From contig NZ_PJBP01000118.1 of the NCBI RefSeq assembly GCF_002836415.1, positions 28,982-92,981 of the forward strand: a stretch of DNA of 64,000 nucleotides, given 5' to 3'. The first letter of the stretch is position 1. The number at the start of each line of letters is the position of its first letter. Made by a program: the position numbers and the translations under genes. Below the pieces are notes generated by a model. It had not been told where the DNA came from. It saw only the letters and a list, made by a program, of their open reading frames with translations, and searched no databases. This document shows, piece after piece, positions 26,276 through 36,222 of the stretch. Origin of the DNA: Psychromonas sp. MB-3u-54. GTDB lineage: Bacteria; Pseudomonadota; Gammaproteobacteria; Enterobacterales; Psychromonadaceae.

Positions 26276-26536
26276 ATACCCATGTTACTTCAAGATGCTT
26301 TGTCAGGCGCAAGCTCTTCGATCAGAGCAAGACGCAACATGAGGTAATGGTTATTCCCTTTGCGATGGGTGCAACGCAGCGCTGGTTTTCGAGCTCGCGC
26401 CCCGTAGGGCAAGGCGAATTGTACCAATCTGCGTTGTTATAAAATCTCTCTGTAGAATAACTAACCTTCAATTTTATGCCTAGCATCTCGGCACAATTTG
26501 CCTTGCTGACTTTGCATCTTGAAGTATCACGGGTAT
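26276..26536. mobile_element. MITE-like element, 261 bp
   Basis: The ends are inverted: left ATACCCATGTTACTTCAAGATGC versus the complement of the right end, ATACCCGTGATACTTCAAGATGC (21 of 23 match; each given in parts: ATACCC, then TACTTCAAGATGC). There is no ORF for a transposase. It lies just upstream of the DUF2897 start and carries part of that gene's 5' region. The end sequence recalls repeats common in Vibrio/Shewanella-type genomes, from memory only. Confidence 0.7.
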
Positions 26537-26664
26537 AAAACCAGTCGCTTTATTGATTATAGCAATACGCATATTAATGGATCTGTTTTTATACCAATTC
26601 CATTCATATTTAAGAAGTGCCTATGTTGCACTTTTTAAAAAAGGCGACTATTAAGCGCTAAGCA

Positions 26665-26690
26665 TAAAAAAGCAGGGAAAATCCCTGCTA
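26665..26690 (-). terminator. Rho-independent terminator of purC
   Basis: AGCAGGGA-AAA-TCCCTGCT hairpin (26671-26689). On the minus strand it is followed by a seven-base T-run (TTTTTTT then ATGC). It sits 25 bases past the purC stop. Confidence 0.92.
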
Positions 26691-26713
26691 CTGTGCATTA
26701 TTCTACAATATTT

Positions 26714-27817
26714 CTAATCAATTAAACCATACTGCTGATCAAGAATCTCAATGATTTCAGCTTTAGGGTTATTCGAGAGTACTATTTTATGACCAATGAT
26801 TTTTTCAGCAATGCCGGTATAGGTTGCAGATATTTTCATTAATACTTCCGCCGGAAGGGCATTATTTTCAGCGAGTGCACTTCTCTCGACCATACGATCT
26901 TTGTTTAACAGAATATCAGGATCAGGGAAGTGATTTAATAATAACTGACGAAAATCTTCTTTAGAGTTTTCTACAATTTTACCTTTTTGGTATTCTGCCG
27001 CATCCCAAATCCGTGATGAATCAGGTGTACCCACTTCATCCATATAGATTAGTTTCTCATTACCCGCCTTATCATTCACATAACCAAATTCGAATTTAGT
27101 ATCGACGAAAATCTGACCGATTTTTTCTAATTCATGGCTTATAACATTAAAGCCTTCTTTTAATAATTTCTCATAAAGGGCAATATCTTGTGCTTTAGTA
27201 AAGTTAAAAGCCGCAAAGTTATCTTCTATATTTTGACGGGTAATATTGACATCATCCACCGCTGCTACGCCAGGAATGCCCTCAAGAATACCTTTGGTGG
27301 AAGGGGTGGTCAGTAATTCGGGTAATTTCTGATCTTTATTTAATCCTTCTGCGATTTGAATACCACAGAATTCACGTTCGCCCTTTTCGTAAGCGCGCCA
27401 CATTGAACCGGTAATATATTGACGGCAAATCGCTTCAATCATTACTGGTCGGGCTTTTTGTACTATCCAGACTAACGGATGGGGGATATCTAGAATATGA
27501 CTGTCCGCTAACCCCTGCTCCTTGAACAGTTTGAACCAATGGTTAGAAATAGCATTAAGGGCAGCCCCTTTGCCCGGTACGCCATTCATGCCACCTTCCG
27601 CGTGCCAAATGCAATCAAAAGCCGAGATACGATCACTGATCACCATAATAGCCAGCGGCGCATCGGCAGCAACATCATAACCCTTTTCTGCGATTAAACG
27701 GCGGCTATCGGATTCTGTTAACCAATAAACCGAGCGTACTTTACCACTGTGCACAGGTTGTGCGGAGCGAATGGGTAGATCATTATTAACCGCTAATACT
27801 TTATCGGCAAGATTCAT
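26714..27817 (-). CDS. purC: Phosphoribosylaminoimidazole-succinocarboxamide synthase
   Basis: The SAICAR synthetase step of purine synthesis: ATP-dependent joining of aspartate to CAIR. It has 367 residues from the ATG at 27817, preceded by GGAAG (a TTG two codons earlier is also in frame). This is the long form seen in Vibrio-type bacteria rather than the 237-residue E. coli form. Motifs include [21 protein letters not shown], the [22 protein letters not shown] block and [12 protein letters not shown]. It is monogenic with a strong terminator. Confidence 0.95.
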   Translation of the reverse strand: MNLADKVLAVNNDLPIRSAQPVHSGKVRSVYWLTESDSRRLIAEKGYDVAADAPLAIMVISDRISAFDCIWHAEGGMNGVPGKGAALNAISNHWFKLFKEQGLADSHILDIPHPLVWIVQKARPVMIEAICRQYITGSMWRAYEKGEREFCGIQIAEGLNKDQKLPELLTTPSTKGILEGIPGVAAVDDVNITRQNIEDNFAAFNFTKAQDIALYEKLLKEGFNVISHELEKIGQIFVDTKFEFGYVNDKAGNEKLIYMDEVGTPDSSRIWDAAEYQKGKIVENSKEDFRQLLLNHFPDPDILLNKDRMVERSALAENNALPAEVLMKISATYTGIAEKIIGHKIVLSNNPKAEIIEILDQQYGLID

Positions 27818-28096
27818 AAACAACTTCCTATATATAAATTTGAATGAAACAAGTGTGCCTTGTCTCGGAATAGATTAGATGGGTCATAATAGCAGAATAG
27901 ATTTAGCGGTGCATTTCAAAAATAACAGTTAATAATACAAATAAATTTATCTTAAAATCTATTTTTTGAAGCCGTGCTGAGTAATGATTATCGTTTACTG
28001 TTAGTGTTTTAGGTTTTGAACCCTTCGATAAAATTAAAATAAGCAGACTAAATAACTATATTGAATAATTAGACTAAATAAGAATGATACTTAACT

Positions 28097-29740
28097 ATGA
28101 CAGATAATAAGCTTTCTAAATGTAATAAGCTCAGTTTCAGACGGCGCTTATTGGTTATCATGACTTTTTCCGGCTTAATTCAACTTTTAATTTTATCTGT
28201 TGCCGGTTTTATGTATTTAAAAGATTGGGAGGCACAGGATAGCGGTAATACCGCGTTAGGCATCGCAAAATTTTTAGCGACTACCCCAATGGTGCTTGAT
28301 GCGCTGCAGAATGAAAACATTGACTTAATCCAGCATGATATTGAGAAGATGCGCCATTCAATCAATGCGGCATTTATTGTGGTTGGTGATATAAACGGTA
28401 TTCGCTATTCACATCCGGTTGCCGAGCGAATTGGTCATAAGATGCAGGGAGGTGATAATGATGATGCGTTGATAGAGGGACTCTCCTATGTTTCTTATGC
28501 AAAAGGCTCCTTAGGTAATTCGGTCCGCGGGAAAACGCCTGTTTATGATCCCGCCGGCAATATCATCGGGGTGGTCTCGGTCGGCTATTTGGTCAGTACT
28601 ATTGATGATAAAGTTTATCCTTTCCTGTTCTTTTTGATAACCATGGCATTGCTGGTCGTGCTTGCCAATGCCGTTATTTCTAATTTAACCGCGCGGCGTT
28701 TTCAGCATGCTATTTTGGGATTTGAACCGGAGGAGTTTGGACGGCTTTATATGGAACTGCAGGTAACCTTAAGTACCATCAAAGAAGGTATTATCAGCAT
28801 CGATAAAAACAGTCATATCACCTCTATTAACCAGAGTGCCTGTCAGATATTAAATCTTAAAACTGAGCAGGTACTGCATCAACATATTAAAAAAGTATTA
28901 CCTGACAGTGATTTAACCGAGGTTTTGTTAACCCATCATGCCGAAAATGATGTCGATGCTATTCTTAATGGTCAGGCGATTATTGCAAATCGGCAGTTGA
29001 TTATCGTTGAGGGGGAAGTGGTCGGCGCCGTATCGAGTTTTCGGCTTAAAAATGAAATTACCGAACTGACTAAACAACTCTCTCAAATTCGCGAATATGC
29101 GGATTTATTACGCTCACAAACCCATGAACATAGAAATAAGCTCAATACTATTAGTGGCTTGATTCAACTGGGTAAAACGGCTGAAGTATTACGTTTAATC
29201 GGACAGGAAAGCGAGCGTTACCAGCACCTTATTCAATTTTTGCGTGAAGCGATTCTCGAGCCGATTATTGCCGGGGTGTTATTGGGTAAAAGCGAAAGAG
29301 CCAGAGAATTAGGCTTAGTGCTCGATATCGACGACGGTTCGCGGTTGCTGCAACTGTCTGAACCTATGCGTCCTGAAGATCTGGTCACCATTTTAGGTAA
29401 TTTTATTGATAATGCCTTTGATGCCTGTCTTTCTGCCCGGTCGTTGCATAACGAAGATAAAAAAGTGTCGATCAGTATCACTGATTTCGGGCCGGAAATT
29501 ATTATCGAGGTTGAAGATAATGGTTGTGGTTTACCGGAACAATTCAAGCGTCGAGCCCTGATAAAAAAAGGGGTGTCGAGTAAGATAGGTAAGCATCGTG
29601 GAGTGGGGCTTTATTTGGCCAATCAAATTATTACTCAATATAAAGGTCAATTAATTATGGAAGACCAAGACAAAAAGGGGACACGGATGACCGCTTATAT
29701 ACCAAAAATCCCAACAAAAGGGCGGGTAAATGTTAAATGA
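28097..29740 (+). CDS. CitA/DcuS-family sensor histidine kinase
   Basis: A membrane sensor for di- or tricarboxylates. It has 547 residues: TM1 about 19-40, a periplasmic Cache/CitA-type ligand domain (about 41-175, with FIVVGDINGIRYSHP and the GKTPVYDPAGNIIGVVSVGY block), TM2 about 176-196, a cytoplasmic PAS (about 215-310), then the kinase. The phospho-acceptor is in RSQTHEHRNKLNTISGLIQLG. The ATPase has NFIDNAFDA, VEDNGCGLP and GVGLYL. It overlaps the regulator gene by 11 bases. Its context (methylcitrate cycle and TctCBA) points to citrate or a related tricarboxylate as ligand; that is inference. Confidence 0.9.
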   Translation: MTDNKLSKCNKLSFRRRLLVIMTFSGLIQLLILSVAGFMYLKDWEAQDSGNTALGIAKFLATTPMVLDALQNENIDLIQHDIEKMRHSINAAFIVVGDINGIRYSHPVAERIGHKMQGGDNDDALIEGLSYVSYAKGSLGNSVRGKTPVYDPAGNIIGVVSVGYLVSTIDDKVYPFLFFLITMALLVVLANAVISNLTARRFQHAILGFEPEEFGRLYMELQVTLSTIKEGIISIDKNSHITSINQSACQILNLKTEQVLHQHIKKVLPDSDLTEVLLTHHAENDVDAILNGQAIIANRQLIIVEGEVVGAVSSFRLKNEITELTKQLSQIREYADLLRSQTHEHRNKLNTISGLIQLGKTAEVLRLIGQESERYQHLIQFLREAILEPIIAGVLLGKSERARELGLVLDIDDGSRLLQLSEPMRPEDLVTILGNFIDNAFDACLSARSLHNEDKKVSISITDFGPEIIIEVEDNGCGLPEQFKRRALIKKGVSSKIGKHRGVGLYLANQIITQYKGQLIMEDQDKKGTRMTAYIPKIPTKGRVNVK

Positions 29741-30422
29741 TCGAAATGTTAAAGTGTTAATCATTGAAGATGATTTGGGTATAGCCGAAATTCATCGTCG
29801 TAATTTGATGAAAATAGAGGGGTTTGATGCGATCGGCATTGCCGCGAGTAAAAGTGAGGCGGAAACATTATTAGATGTTTTATCCCCGGATTTGGTTTTA
29901 CTGGATCTCTATCTTCCCGATGGCAATGGACTGGATATTTTAAGGTATATTCGCCAGTATGCCCATGCCTGCGATGTGATTTTAATTACCGCGGACAGAG
30001 AAGTTGAAACATTGCAGCAGGCTATGCGCGGGGGCGTGGTTGATTATCTGCTTAAACCCGTGGTCTTTTCGCGCCTGCAGGAAGCGCTGCATAAATATTT
30101 AAAACAAAAAAACAAGTTTGGCAGTATAGATGATTTAGATCAGAGTGTGGTGGATTCTATGATTTTCAATGCCTCCAACGGCACCACTCAGGGAGGGCGA
30201 CTGCCCAAAGGTATCGATAGAATGACGCTCGATAAAGTGCGAGTGTTGTTTGATCATCATACCCAGATAACCGCCGATAAATCGGGAGAGCTTATCGGTG
30301 CAAGTCGCACTACGGCAAGAAGGTATCTGGAGCACCTTATTAGCTCCGGTGAATTACAGGCGGATTTACACTACGGTACGGTTGGCAGACCTGAAAGGAC
30401 TTATAAAAAAACCCGTGGCTGA
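29730..30422 (+). CDS. CitB/DcuR-family response regulator
   Basis: The partner of the upstream kinase, 230 residues. The receiver domain has the acidic pair EDD at 13-15, the phospho-Asp59 in LVLLDLYLPDG and the Lys of LLKPVVF near 112. The C-terminal helix-turn-helix (MTLDKVRVLFDHH ... SRTTARRYLEHLISSGEL) is typical of CitB/DcuR. Likely targets are a tricarboxylate transporter such as tctCBA, 12 kb away on the opposite strand; no operator could be assigned. Confidence 0.9.
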   Translation: MLNDRNVKVLIIEDDLGIAEIHRRNLMKIEGFDAIGIAASKSEAETLLDVLSPDLVLLDLYLPDGNGLDILRYIRQYAHACDVILITADREVETLQQAMRGGVVDYLLKPVVFSRLQEALHKYLKQKNKFGSIDDLDQSVVDSMIFNASNGTTQGGRLPKGIDRMTLDKVRVLFDHHTQITADKSGELIGASRTTARRYLEHLISSGELQADLHYGTVGRPERTYKKTRG

Positions 30423-30427
30423 GAATG

Positions 30428-30465
30428 CCCGCTAAGCGCAATTTTATTTCGCTGCGTTTAGCGGG
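30428..30465. terminator. Hairpin between convergent response regulator and prpE
   Basis: CCCGCTAAGCGCA pairs with TGCGTTTAGCGGG (13 bp, one G-T pair) with a 12-base loop. It lies between the regulator stop at 30422 and the prpE stop at 30475, so it can terminate either unit. Confidence 0.6.
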
Positions 30466-30474
30466 TTGCGGTTG

Positions 30475-32364
30475 TTATCGCTCGGGTTGCAGGGCGTCCT
30501 CTATTTCCGTGATGCTGCTCGGATCATCAATAGTAGAGGGCATAGTATATTGCTCTCCGTCGGCAACTTGTTTAATGGTTCTGCGCAAAACTTTACCGGA
30601 TCGTGTTTTAGGCAAACGATTTACTACAAGCACCCGCTTAAGGCTGGCAACAGCGCCAATGTCGTCACGTATTTTTTGTAACAGCTCCTTTTCAACATTA
30701 CCGTCAACCGAATAATGACCATCTTTTAATACCACAAAGCCGATTGGCATTTGTCCTTTTAAATCATCATGCGCACCGATAACGGCACACTCGGCTACAT
30801 CGGGATGGCCGCCCAGCACCTCTTCCATCTCACCCGTGGATAATCGGTGTCCGGCGACATTAATGACATCATCAATCCGGCCCATGACAAACAGATAACC
30901 GTCTTCATCTATATAACCGCCATCTCCCGAGACATAATAACCCGGAAACTGGGTTAAATATCCGGATTGAAAACGATCATGTTGGCGCCAAACCGTCGTT
31001 AAACAACCCGGTGGGAGTGGACATTTAATCACAATGTAACCCTGAGTGTTAGGCGGTAAAGGCTGGCCTGCCTCATCCAAAATATCTACCTGAAAACCCG
31101 GGGTCGGTTTAGTCGACGATCCTGGTTTCACCGGGAAATTCTCTAAACCCAGAGGATTGCCTGAAATTGCCCAGCCCGTTTCAGTCTGCCACCAGTGATC
31201 CACCACTGGAAGGTGAGTCTTGGACTGTACCCATTCCAGAGTAGGGGGATCTAAACGTTCTCCGGCCATAAAAATAGTACGTAAAGCGGGCATTTTATAC
31301 TGTTTGATTAATTCGCCTTCCGGATCTTCTTTTTTAATTGCTCGAAATGCGGTCGGAGCTGAAAATAAAATATTAACCTTGTATTCTTCACAGACCCGCC
31401 AAAAAGCGCCCGGATCAGGTGTTCTCACCGGTTTCCCTTCATAGAGAATAGTGGTGCAACCATGAATTAACGGCGCGTAAACGATGTATGAATGGCCCAC
31501 AACCCAGCCGACATCCGATGCAGCCCAATAAACATCACCCGGTTTAGCATCGTAAATGGTCGACATGCTGTATTTCATGGCCACGGCATGACCGCCGTTT
31601 TCACGGACCACACCCTTAGGTTTTCCCGTTGTACCCGAGGTATAGAGTATATACAGCGGATCACGGCCGCTGACCGGAACACAATCATGGGGGCTGGAGT
31701 TTGCGACCTGCGCAGCCCAGTTAATATCACGGTCCTCGGTCAGTTCAGCGGGGCATTCGTCGCGTTGCAATACCACCACATTTTGCGGTTTAAAGCGGCT
31801 ATCGGTGATAGCTTTATTGATCAACGGCATATACGGAATTATCTTTTTGACTTCTATCCCGCAGGAGGCGGTCATAATGACTTTAGGCTCAGCATCTTCG
31901 ATTCTGATCACCAGTTCATTCGGTGCAAAGCCGCCGAATACGACGGAGTGAACCGCGCCTAAACGGGCACACGCGAGCATCGCCATCACGGATTCTGCAA
32001 TCATCGGCATATAAATAATGACTCTGTCGCCCTTTACTACGCCGAGATTCGCCAGCATGCCGGCCGTGCGGGCAACATGATCGGTTAATTCTTTGTAGGT
32101 ATACTGCTGTTTTTGACCGGAGACGGGAGAGTCATAAATCAGTGCGGTTTGATCACCGCGGCCGTTTAGAACATGGTAATCAAGCGCCAGATAGGCGGTA
32201 TTCATCTGCCCGTCAGCAAACCAGCTATCAATGCCGTTTTCGTCTTTGCTTAATATTTTGTCCGGAAATTTAAACCACTCTATGGCTTTGGCTTGTTCCT
32301 GCCAAAAAGTCAGAGGATCATTCTTAGCGCGATTAAATTCATTTTGATATGCAGAAATCATCAT
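30475..32364 (-). CDS. prpE: Propionyl-CoA synthetase
   Basis: Activates propionate to propionyl-CoA, feeding the 2-methylcitrate cycle. A 629-residue acyl-AMP ligase with P-loop YTSGTTGKPKGVV, the adenylate motif WWQTETGW, the SGDGGYIDEDGYLFVMGRIDDV hinge region and the catalytic lysine of RSGKVLRRTIK, the usual target of regulatory acetylation. Two adjacent ATGs start the frame after AAGGAA; the second, at 32361, has the more usual spacing. It is the last gene of the prp operon. Acetyl-CoA synthetase is the close alternative, but context favours PrpE. Confidence 0.92.
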   Translation of the reverse strand: MMISAYQNEFNRAKNDPLTFWQEQAKAIEWFKFPDKILSKDENGIDSWFADGQMNTAYLALDYHVLNGRGDQTALIYDSPVSGQKQQYTYKELTDHVARTAGMLANLGVVKGDRVIIYMPMIAESVMAMLACARLGAVHSVVFGGFAPNELVIRIEDAEPKVIMTASCGIEVKKIIPYMPLINKAITDSRFKPQNVVVLQRDECPAELTEDRDINWAAQVANSSPHDCVPVSGRDPLYILYTSGTTGKPKGVVRENGGHAVAMKYSMSTIYDAKPGDVYWAASDVGWVVGHSYIVYAPLIHGCTTILYEGKPVRTPDPGAFWRVCEEYKVNILFSAPTAFRAIKKEDPEGELIKQYKMPALRTIFMAGERLDPPTLEWVQSKTHLPVVDHWWQTETGWAISGNPLGLENFPVKPGSSTKPTPGFQVDILDEAGQPLPPNTQGYIVIKCPLPPGCLTTVWRQHDRFQSGYLTQFPGYYVSGDGGYIDEDGYLFVMGRIDDVINVAGHRLSTGEMEEVLGGHPDVAECAVIGAHDDLKGQMPIGFVVLKDGHYSVDGNVEKELLQKIRDDIGAVASLKRVLVVNRLPKTRSGKVLRRTIKQVADGEQYTMPSTIDDPSSITEIEDALQPER

Positions 32365-32395
32365 ATTTCCTTTTATTAATGCCTGTAAAATTGGT

Positions 32396-33589
32396 CTATA
32401 GGGTGGTTGCCGGAATACGTACCCAGCCTTCCATTAAAATGCGTGCGCTGCGGCTCATGACGGCCTTATCGACAGACCATTGCCCGTCTTTCAGGCTGGC
32501 TTTGGCGCCGACCTTTAATAGACCCGAAGGATGCCCGAAGGTAACAGATTGGCGCTCGCCACCCCCGGCAGCCAAATTAACTAAGGTACCAGGTATCGCG
32601 GCCGCTGCGGCTATAGCGACTGCCGCAGTGCCCATCATTGCATGGTGAAGTTTACCCATAGACAAGGCGCGAACGTTTAAGTCTATTTGCGCTTTATCAA
32701 TACTTTTCCCGCTTGAGGCAATATAATCCTGTGCCTTGCTGACAAAAGCAATTTTAGGCGTATGTTGGCGCGTGGCAGCTTGATCAATATGCTCTATCAG
32801 TCCCATTTTTAGCGCAGCAAAAGCGCGTATGGTCTCAAACATCTCAAGCGCCTTCGGATTCGAATTAATCGCTTCCTGCAGTTCGGTGCCCTGATAACCC
32901 AAGTCCTGCGCATTCAAAAAAACAGTGGCAATACCGGCATTGATCATTGTCGCTTTAAATTGACCAAACCCCGGTACGTCTAACTGATCAACAATATTAC
33001 CCGTGGGGAACATCCTATTTTCAGCATCGGAAGGGTCGATAAATTCGACTTTAATTTCAGCGGCAGGGAAAGTGACACCATCAAGCTCAAAGTCACCCGT
33101 TTCCTGTACCCCTCCATTGTGAATAGGAATATGGGCGATAATAGTTTTACTGATATTTTCCTGCCATATACGTACTACAGCCGTTCCATTATCGGGAATG
33201 CGGCTTTTATCGACTAAACCGGCATTGATAGCAAATGCGCCAACGGCTGCCGATAAATTTCCGCAATTACCGCTCCAGTCTATAAAGGCTTTATCAATCG
33301 CAACCTGACCAAAGAGATAATTCACGTCGTGATCATTTTCGTCACTCTTTGATAGAATAACCGTCTTGCTGGTACTGGAGGTCGCGCCGCCCATGCCATC
33401 GGTTTGTTTACCGTAGGGATCCGGGCTGCCGATAACCCGCAGCAGTAGATCATCACGTGCTTGCCCTGCAACTTGGGCCGCCGAAGGCAAATCCTGACAA
33501 TTAAAAAAAACGCCTTTACTGGTTCCTCCGCGCATATAAGTGGCGGGGATCCTTAATTGCGGGCGATAGTTAGCTGTTTTATCCGTCAT
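32396..33589 (-). CDS. prpF: 2-methylaconitate isomerase PrpF
   Basis: A cofactor-free isomerase of the diaminopimelate-epimerase fold acting on the 2-methylaconitate made by AcnD. It has 397 residues. Visible family markers are RGGTSKGVFF near the N-terminus, DGMGGATSSTSKT and DWSGNCGNLSAAVGAFAI. It starts two bases after the acnD stop, so the pair is tightly coupled, as in Shewanella- and Vibrio-type prp operons. Confidence 0.95.
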   Translation of the reverse strand: MTDKTANYRPQLRIPATYMRGGTSKGVFFNCQDLPSAAQVAGQARDDLLLRVIGSPDPYGKQTDGMGGATSSTSKTVILSKSDENDHDVNYLFGQVAIDKAFIDWSGNCGNLSAAVGAFAINAGLVDKSRIPDNGTAVVRIWQENISKTIIAHIPIHNGGVQETGDFELDGVTFPAAEIKVEFIDPSDAENRMFPTGNIVDQLDVPGFGQFKATMINAGIATVFLNAQDLGYQGTELQEAINSNPKALEMFETIRAFAALKMGLIEHIDQAATRQHTPKIAFVSKAQDYIASSGKSIDKAQIDLNVRALSMGKLHHAMMGTAAVAIAAAAAIPGTLVNLAAGGGERQSVTFGHPSGLLKVGAKASLKDGQWSVDKAVMSRSARILMEGWVRIPATTL

Positions 33590-33591
33590 GT

Positions 33592-36198
33592 TTAAACCTC
33601 TTCCTTTGATGACTCGATAAAATCCTGCGCAAAGCGCTGCAAAATGCCGCCCGCGTCATAAATTGAGACTTCTTCTTCGGTATCCAATCGGCATTTGACC
33701 TTCACATTAAGACGTTCACCATTTTGGCGATTGATGACTAAGGTGAGCTTGGCACCCGGTGTCGGCAAACCAATCACATCAAAGGTTTCTGTGCCGTCAA
33801 TGGCATAGGTATGGCGATTTTCTGCGTTAATAAATTCAACCGGCAGAATTCCCATTCCCACCAGGTTAGTACGGTGGATACGTTCAAAACCTTCAGCGAC
33901 AATGACTTCAACTCCGGCGAGTCGAACGCCTTTTGCTGCCCAGTCACGTGATGATCCCTGACCGTAATCGGCACCTGCGACAATGATTAACGGCTGTTTA
34001 CGTTCCATGTAAATTTCAATCGCTTCCCACATGCGCATAACATTGCCTTCGGGCTCAACGCGGGCAAGTGAGCCTTGCTCAATCTGGCCATCTTTTTTGA
34101 CCATTTCATTAAACAGCTTCGGGTTGGCAAAGGTCGCCCGTTGTGCCGTTAAGTGATCACCTCTATGGGTTGCATAGGAATTAAAGTCCACTTCCGGCAA
34201 GCCCATTTTATCCAGGTATGCACCTGCCGCACTGTCTAACATAATGGCATTCGACGGGGATAAATGATCCGTTGTAATATTGTCGCCAAGTACTGCTAAG
34301 GGACGCATATTTTTCAAGGTGCGTTCGCCAGCTAATGCACCTGACCAATAGGGAGGGCGACGAATATAAGTGCTTTGCGGGCGCCAATCATAAACCGGGC
34401 TGGTTTTCTCAAGTTCTTCGTCGTAATCGACTTTAATGTCAAACATCGGCTCATAAACCGCTTTGAATTGAGCCGGTTTTACGCAGCTGGTAATGATTTC
34501 ATCAATTTCAGCATCGCTTGGCCAAATATCTTTAAGGGTGATGTTATTGCCCTCGGGATCAATGCCTAGGGCATCATTTTCAATATCAAAACGGATAGTC
34601 CCCGCAATGGCATAAGCCACAACTAACGGGGGTGATGCAATAAAAGCTTGTTTAGCGTAGGGGTGAATACGACCGTCAAAGTTACGGTTACCCGAGAGTA
34701 CCGCGGTGGCATAAAGATCGCGCTCAACGACTTCTTTCTGAATTTTAGGATCTAAGGCACCGCTCATGCCGTTACAAGTCGTACAGGCAAAGCCGACAAT
34801 ACCAAAACCAAGCTGTTCCAGTTCAGTTAATAAATTAGCTTCTTCAAGGTACAGCTGAACGGTTTTTGAGCCGGGGGCGAGGGATGTTTTAACCCAAGGT
34901 TTACGGGTTAAACCCAGCTTATTGGCATTTCTTGCAACTAAAGCCGCTGCAATGACATTACGCGGGTTAGAGGTATTAGTGCAGCTGGTGATGGCGGCAA
35001 TAATACAGGCGCCATCGGGCATTTTGCCGGTTTCATTTTCGACTACGCCCGAGATGCCTTTTGCGGCAAGATCGGCGGTTGCAACGCGTCGGTGCGGGTT
35101 TGATGGCCCGGCAATATTACGTCCAACAGCAGACAGATCAAACTCGATCACCCGTTCATATTCAGCATTGACTAAATCATCAGCCCACAGACCGGTTTGT
35201 TTTGCATAGTTTTCAACTAATTCAACTTGTTTTTCATCACGACCGGTTAATGTTAAGTACTCAATGGTATTTTTATCGATATAAAACATGCCCGCCGAGG
35301 CACCAAATTCCGGGGTCATATTGGAGATAGTAGCGCGATCGCCCAGGGTTAAATTGGCGGCGCCTTCACCATAGAATTCCAGGTAACAGGAGACCACTTT
35401 TTGATTACGTAAAAATTCGGTAATGGCCAATACAATATCGGTTGCGGTAATACCTTCCTGGCGTTTGCCAAAAAGATGCACCCCAACAATGTCCGGCATA
35501 CGCATATAGGAAGCGCGTCCTAACATCACACTCTCGGCTTCTAAGCCGCCGACACCCAGGGCTAATACGCCTAATGCATCAACATGTGGAGTATGGCTGT
35601 CTGTCCCGACTAAGGTATCAGGAAAGGCAACACCCTCGCGACTCTGAATAACCGGGGACATTTTTTCGAGATTGATTTGATGCATAATGCCGTTGCCGGG
35701 CGGGATCACTTCAACATTTTCAAAGGCCGTTTTAGTCCAATTAATGAAATGAAAGCGATCATCATTACGTCGGTCTTCAATCTCTCGATTTAACTCAAAG
35801 GCGTCTTTTTCAAAGCCCGCATGTTCAACGGCCAGAGAGTGATCCACAATCAGTTGAGTGGGGACAACGGGATTAACTTTCGCGGGATCGCCGCCTTTTA
35901 ATGCGATAGCATCGCGTAATCCGGCTAAATCAACTAACGCGGTTTGCCCTAAAATATCATGACAAACAACACGGGCAGGATACCAGGGAAAATCTAAATC
36001 CTGTTTGCGCTCAATAAGTTGATTCAGTGAATCGACTAATTTATCCGGCGCACAGCGGCGCACTAAATTTTCAGCGAAGACGCGCGACGTATAAGGTAAT
36101 TTTTCATAGGCGCCTTTTTTGATACTGTTAACAGCTTCACGTGTATCAAAATAGTCTAAGCTTGTACCCGGTAAGGGTTTACGGTAATTATCATTCAT
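33592..36198 (-). CDS. acnD: Fe/S-dependent 2-methylcitrate dehydratase AcnD
   Basis: An aconitase-family enzyme dehydrating 2-methylcitrate to 2-methylaconitate; it replaces PrpD in organisms carrying prpF. It has 868 residues. The 4Fe-4S cysteines lie in SCTNTSNPRN and CTTCNG. The swivel domain has TTDHLSPSNA and GADYGQGSSRDWAAKG. The start ATG follows AGGAATAAATT. It lies between prpC and prpF, with no prpD in the window. Confidence 0.96.
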   Translation of the reverse strand: MNDNYRKPLPGTSLDYFDTREAVNSIKKGAYEKLPYTSRVFAENLVRRCAPDKLVDSLNQLIERKQDLDFPWYPARVVCHDILGQTALVDLAGLRDAIALKGGDPAKVNPVVPTQLIVDHSLAVEHAGFEKDAFELNREIEDRRNDDRFHFINWTKTAFENVEVIPPGNGIMHQINLEKMSPVIQSREGVAFPDTLVGTDSHTPHVDALGVLALGVGGLEAESVMLGRASYMRMPDIVGVHLFGKRQEGITATDIVLAITEFLRNQKVVSCYLEFYGEGAANLTLGDRATISNMTPEFGASAGMFYIDKNTIEYLTLTGRDEKQVELVENYAKQTGLWADDLVNAEYERVIEFDLSAVGRNIAGPSNPHRRVATADLAAKGISGVVENETGKMPDGACIIAAITSCTNTSNPRNVIAAALVARNANKLGLTRKPWVKTSLAPGSKTVQLYLEEANLLTELEQLGFGIVGFACTTCNGMSGALDPKIQKEVVERDLYATAVLSGNRNFDGRIHPYAKQAFIASPPLVVAYAIAGTIRFDIENDALGIDPEGNNITLKDIWPSDAEIDEIITSCVKPAQFKAVYEPMFDIKVDYDEELEKTSPVYDWRPQSTYIRRPPYWSGALAGERTLKNMRPLAVLGDNITTDHLSPSNAIMLDSAAGAYLDKMGLPEVDFNSYATHRGDHLTAQRATFANPKLFNEMVKKDGQIEQGSLARVEPEGNVMRMWEAIEIYMERKQPLIIVAGADYGQGSSRDWAAKGVRLAGVEVIVAEGFERIHRTNLVGMGILPVEFINAENRHTYAIDGTETFDVIGLPTPGAKLTLVINRQNGERLNVKVKCRLDTEEEVSIYDAGGILQRFAQDFIESSKEEV

Positions 36199-36222
36199 AA
36201 TTTATTCCTGCCTTACTGACAA

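Noticed and set aside
26089..26442. A 117-codon plus-strand frame across the DUF2897 gene and the MITE
   Set aside because: Antisense to a better-supported small gene and runs through an inverted-repeat element.
30425..32648. Several plus-strand frames of 70-156 codons opposite prpE and prpF
   Set aside because: All are antisense shadows of well-supported genes and have no start signals.
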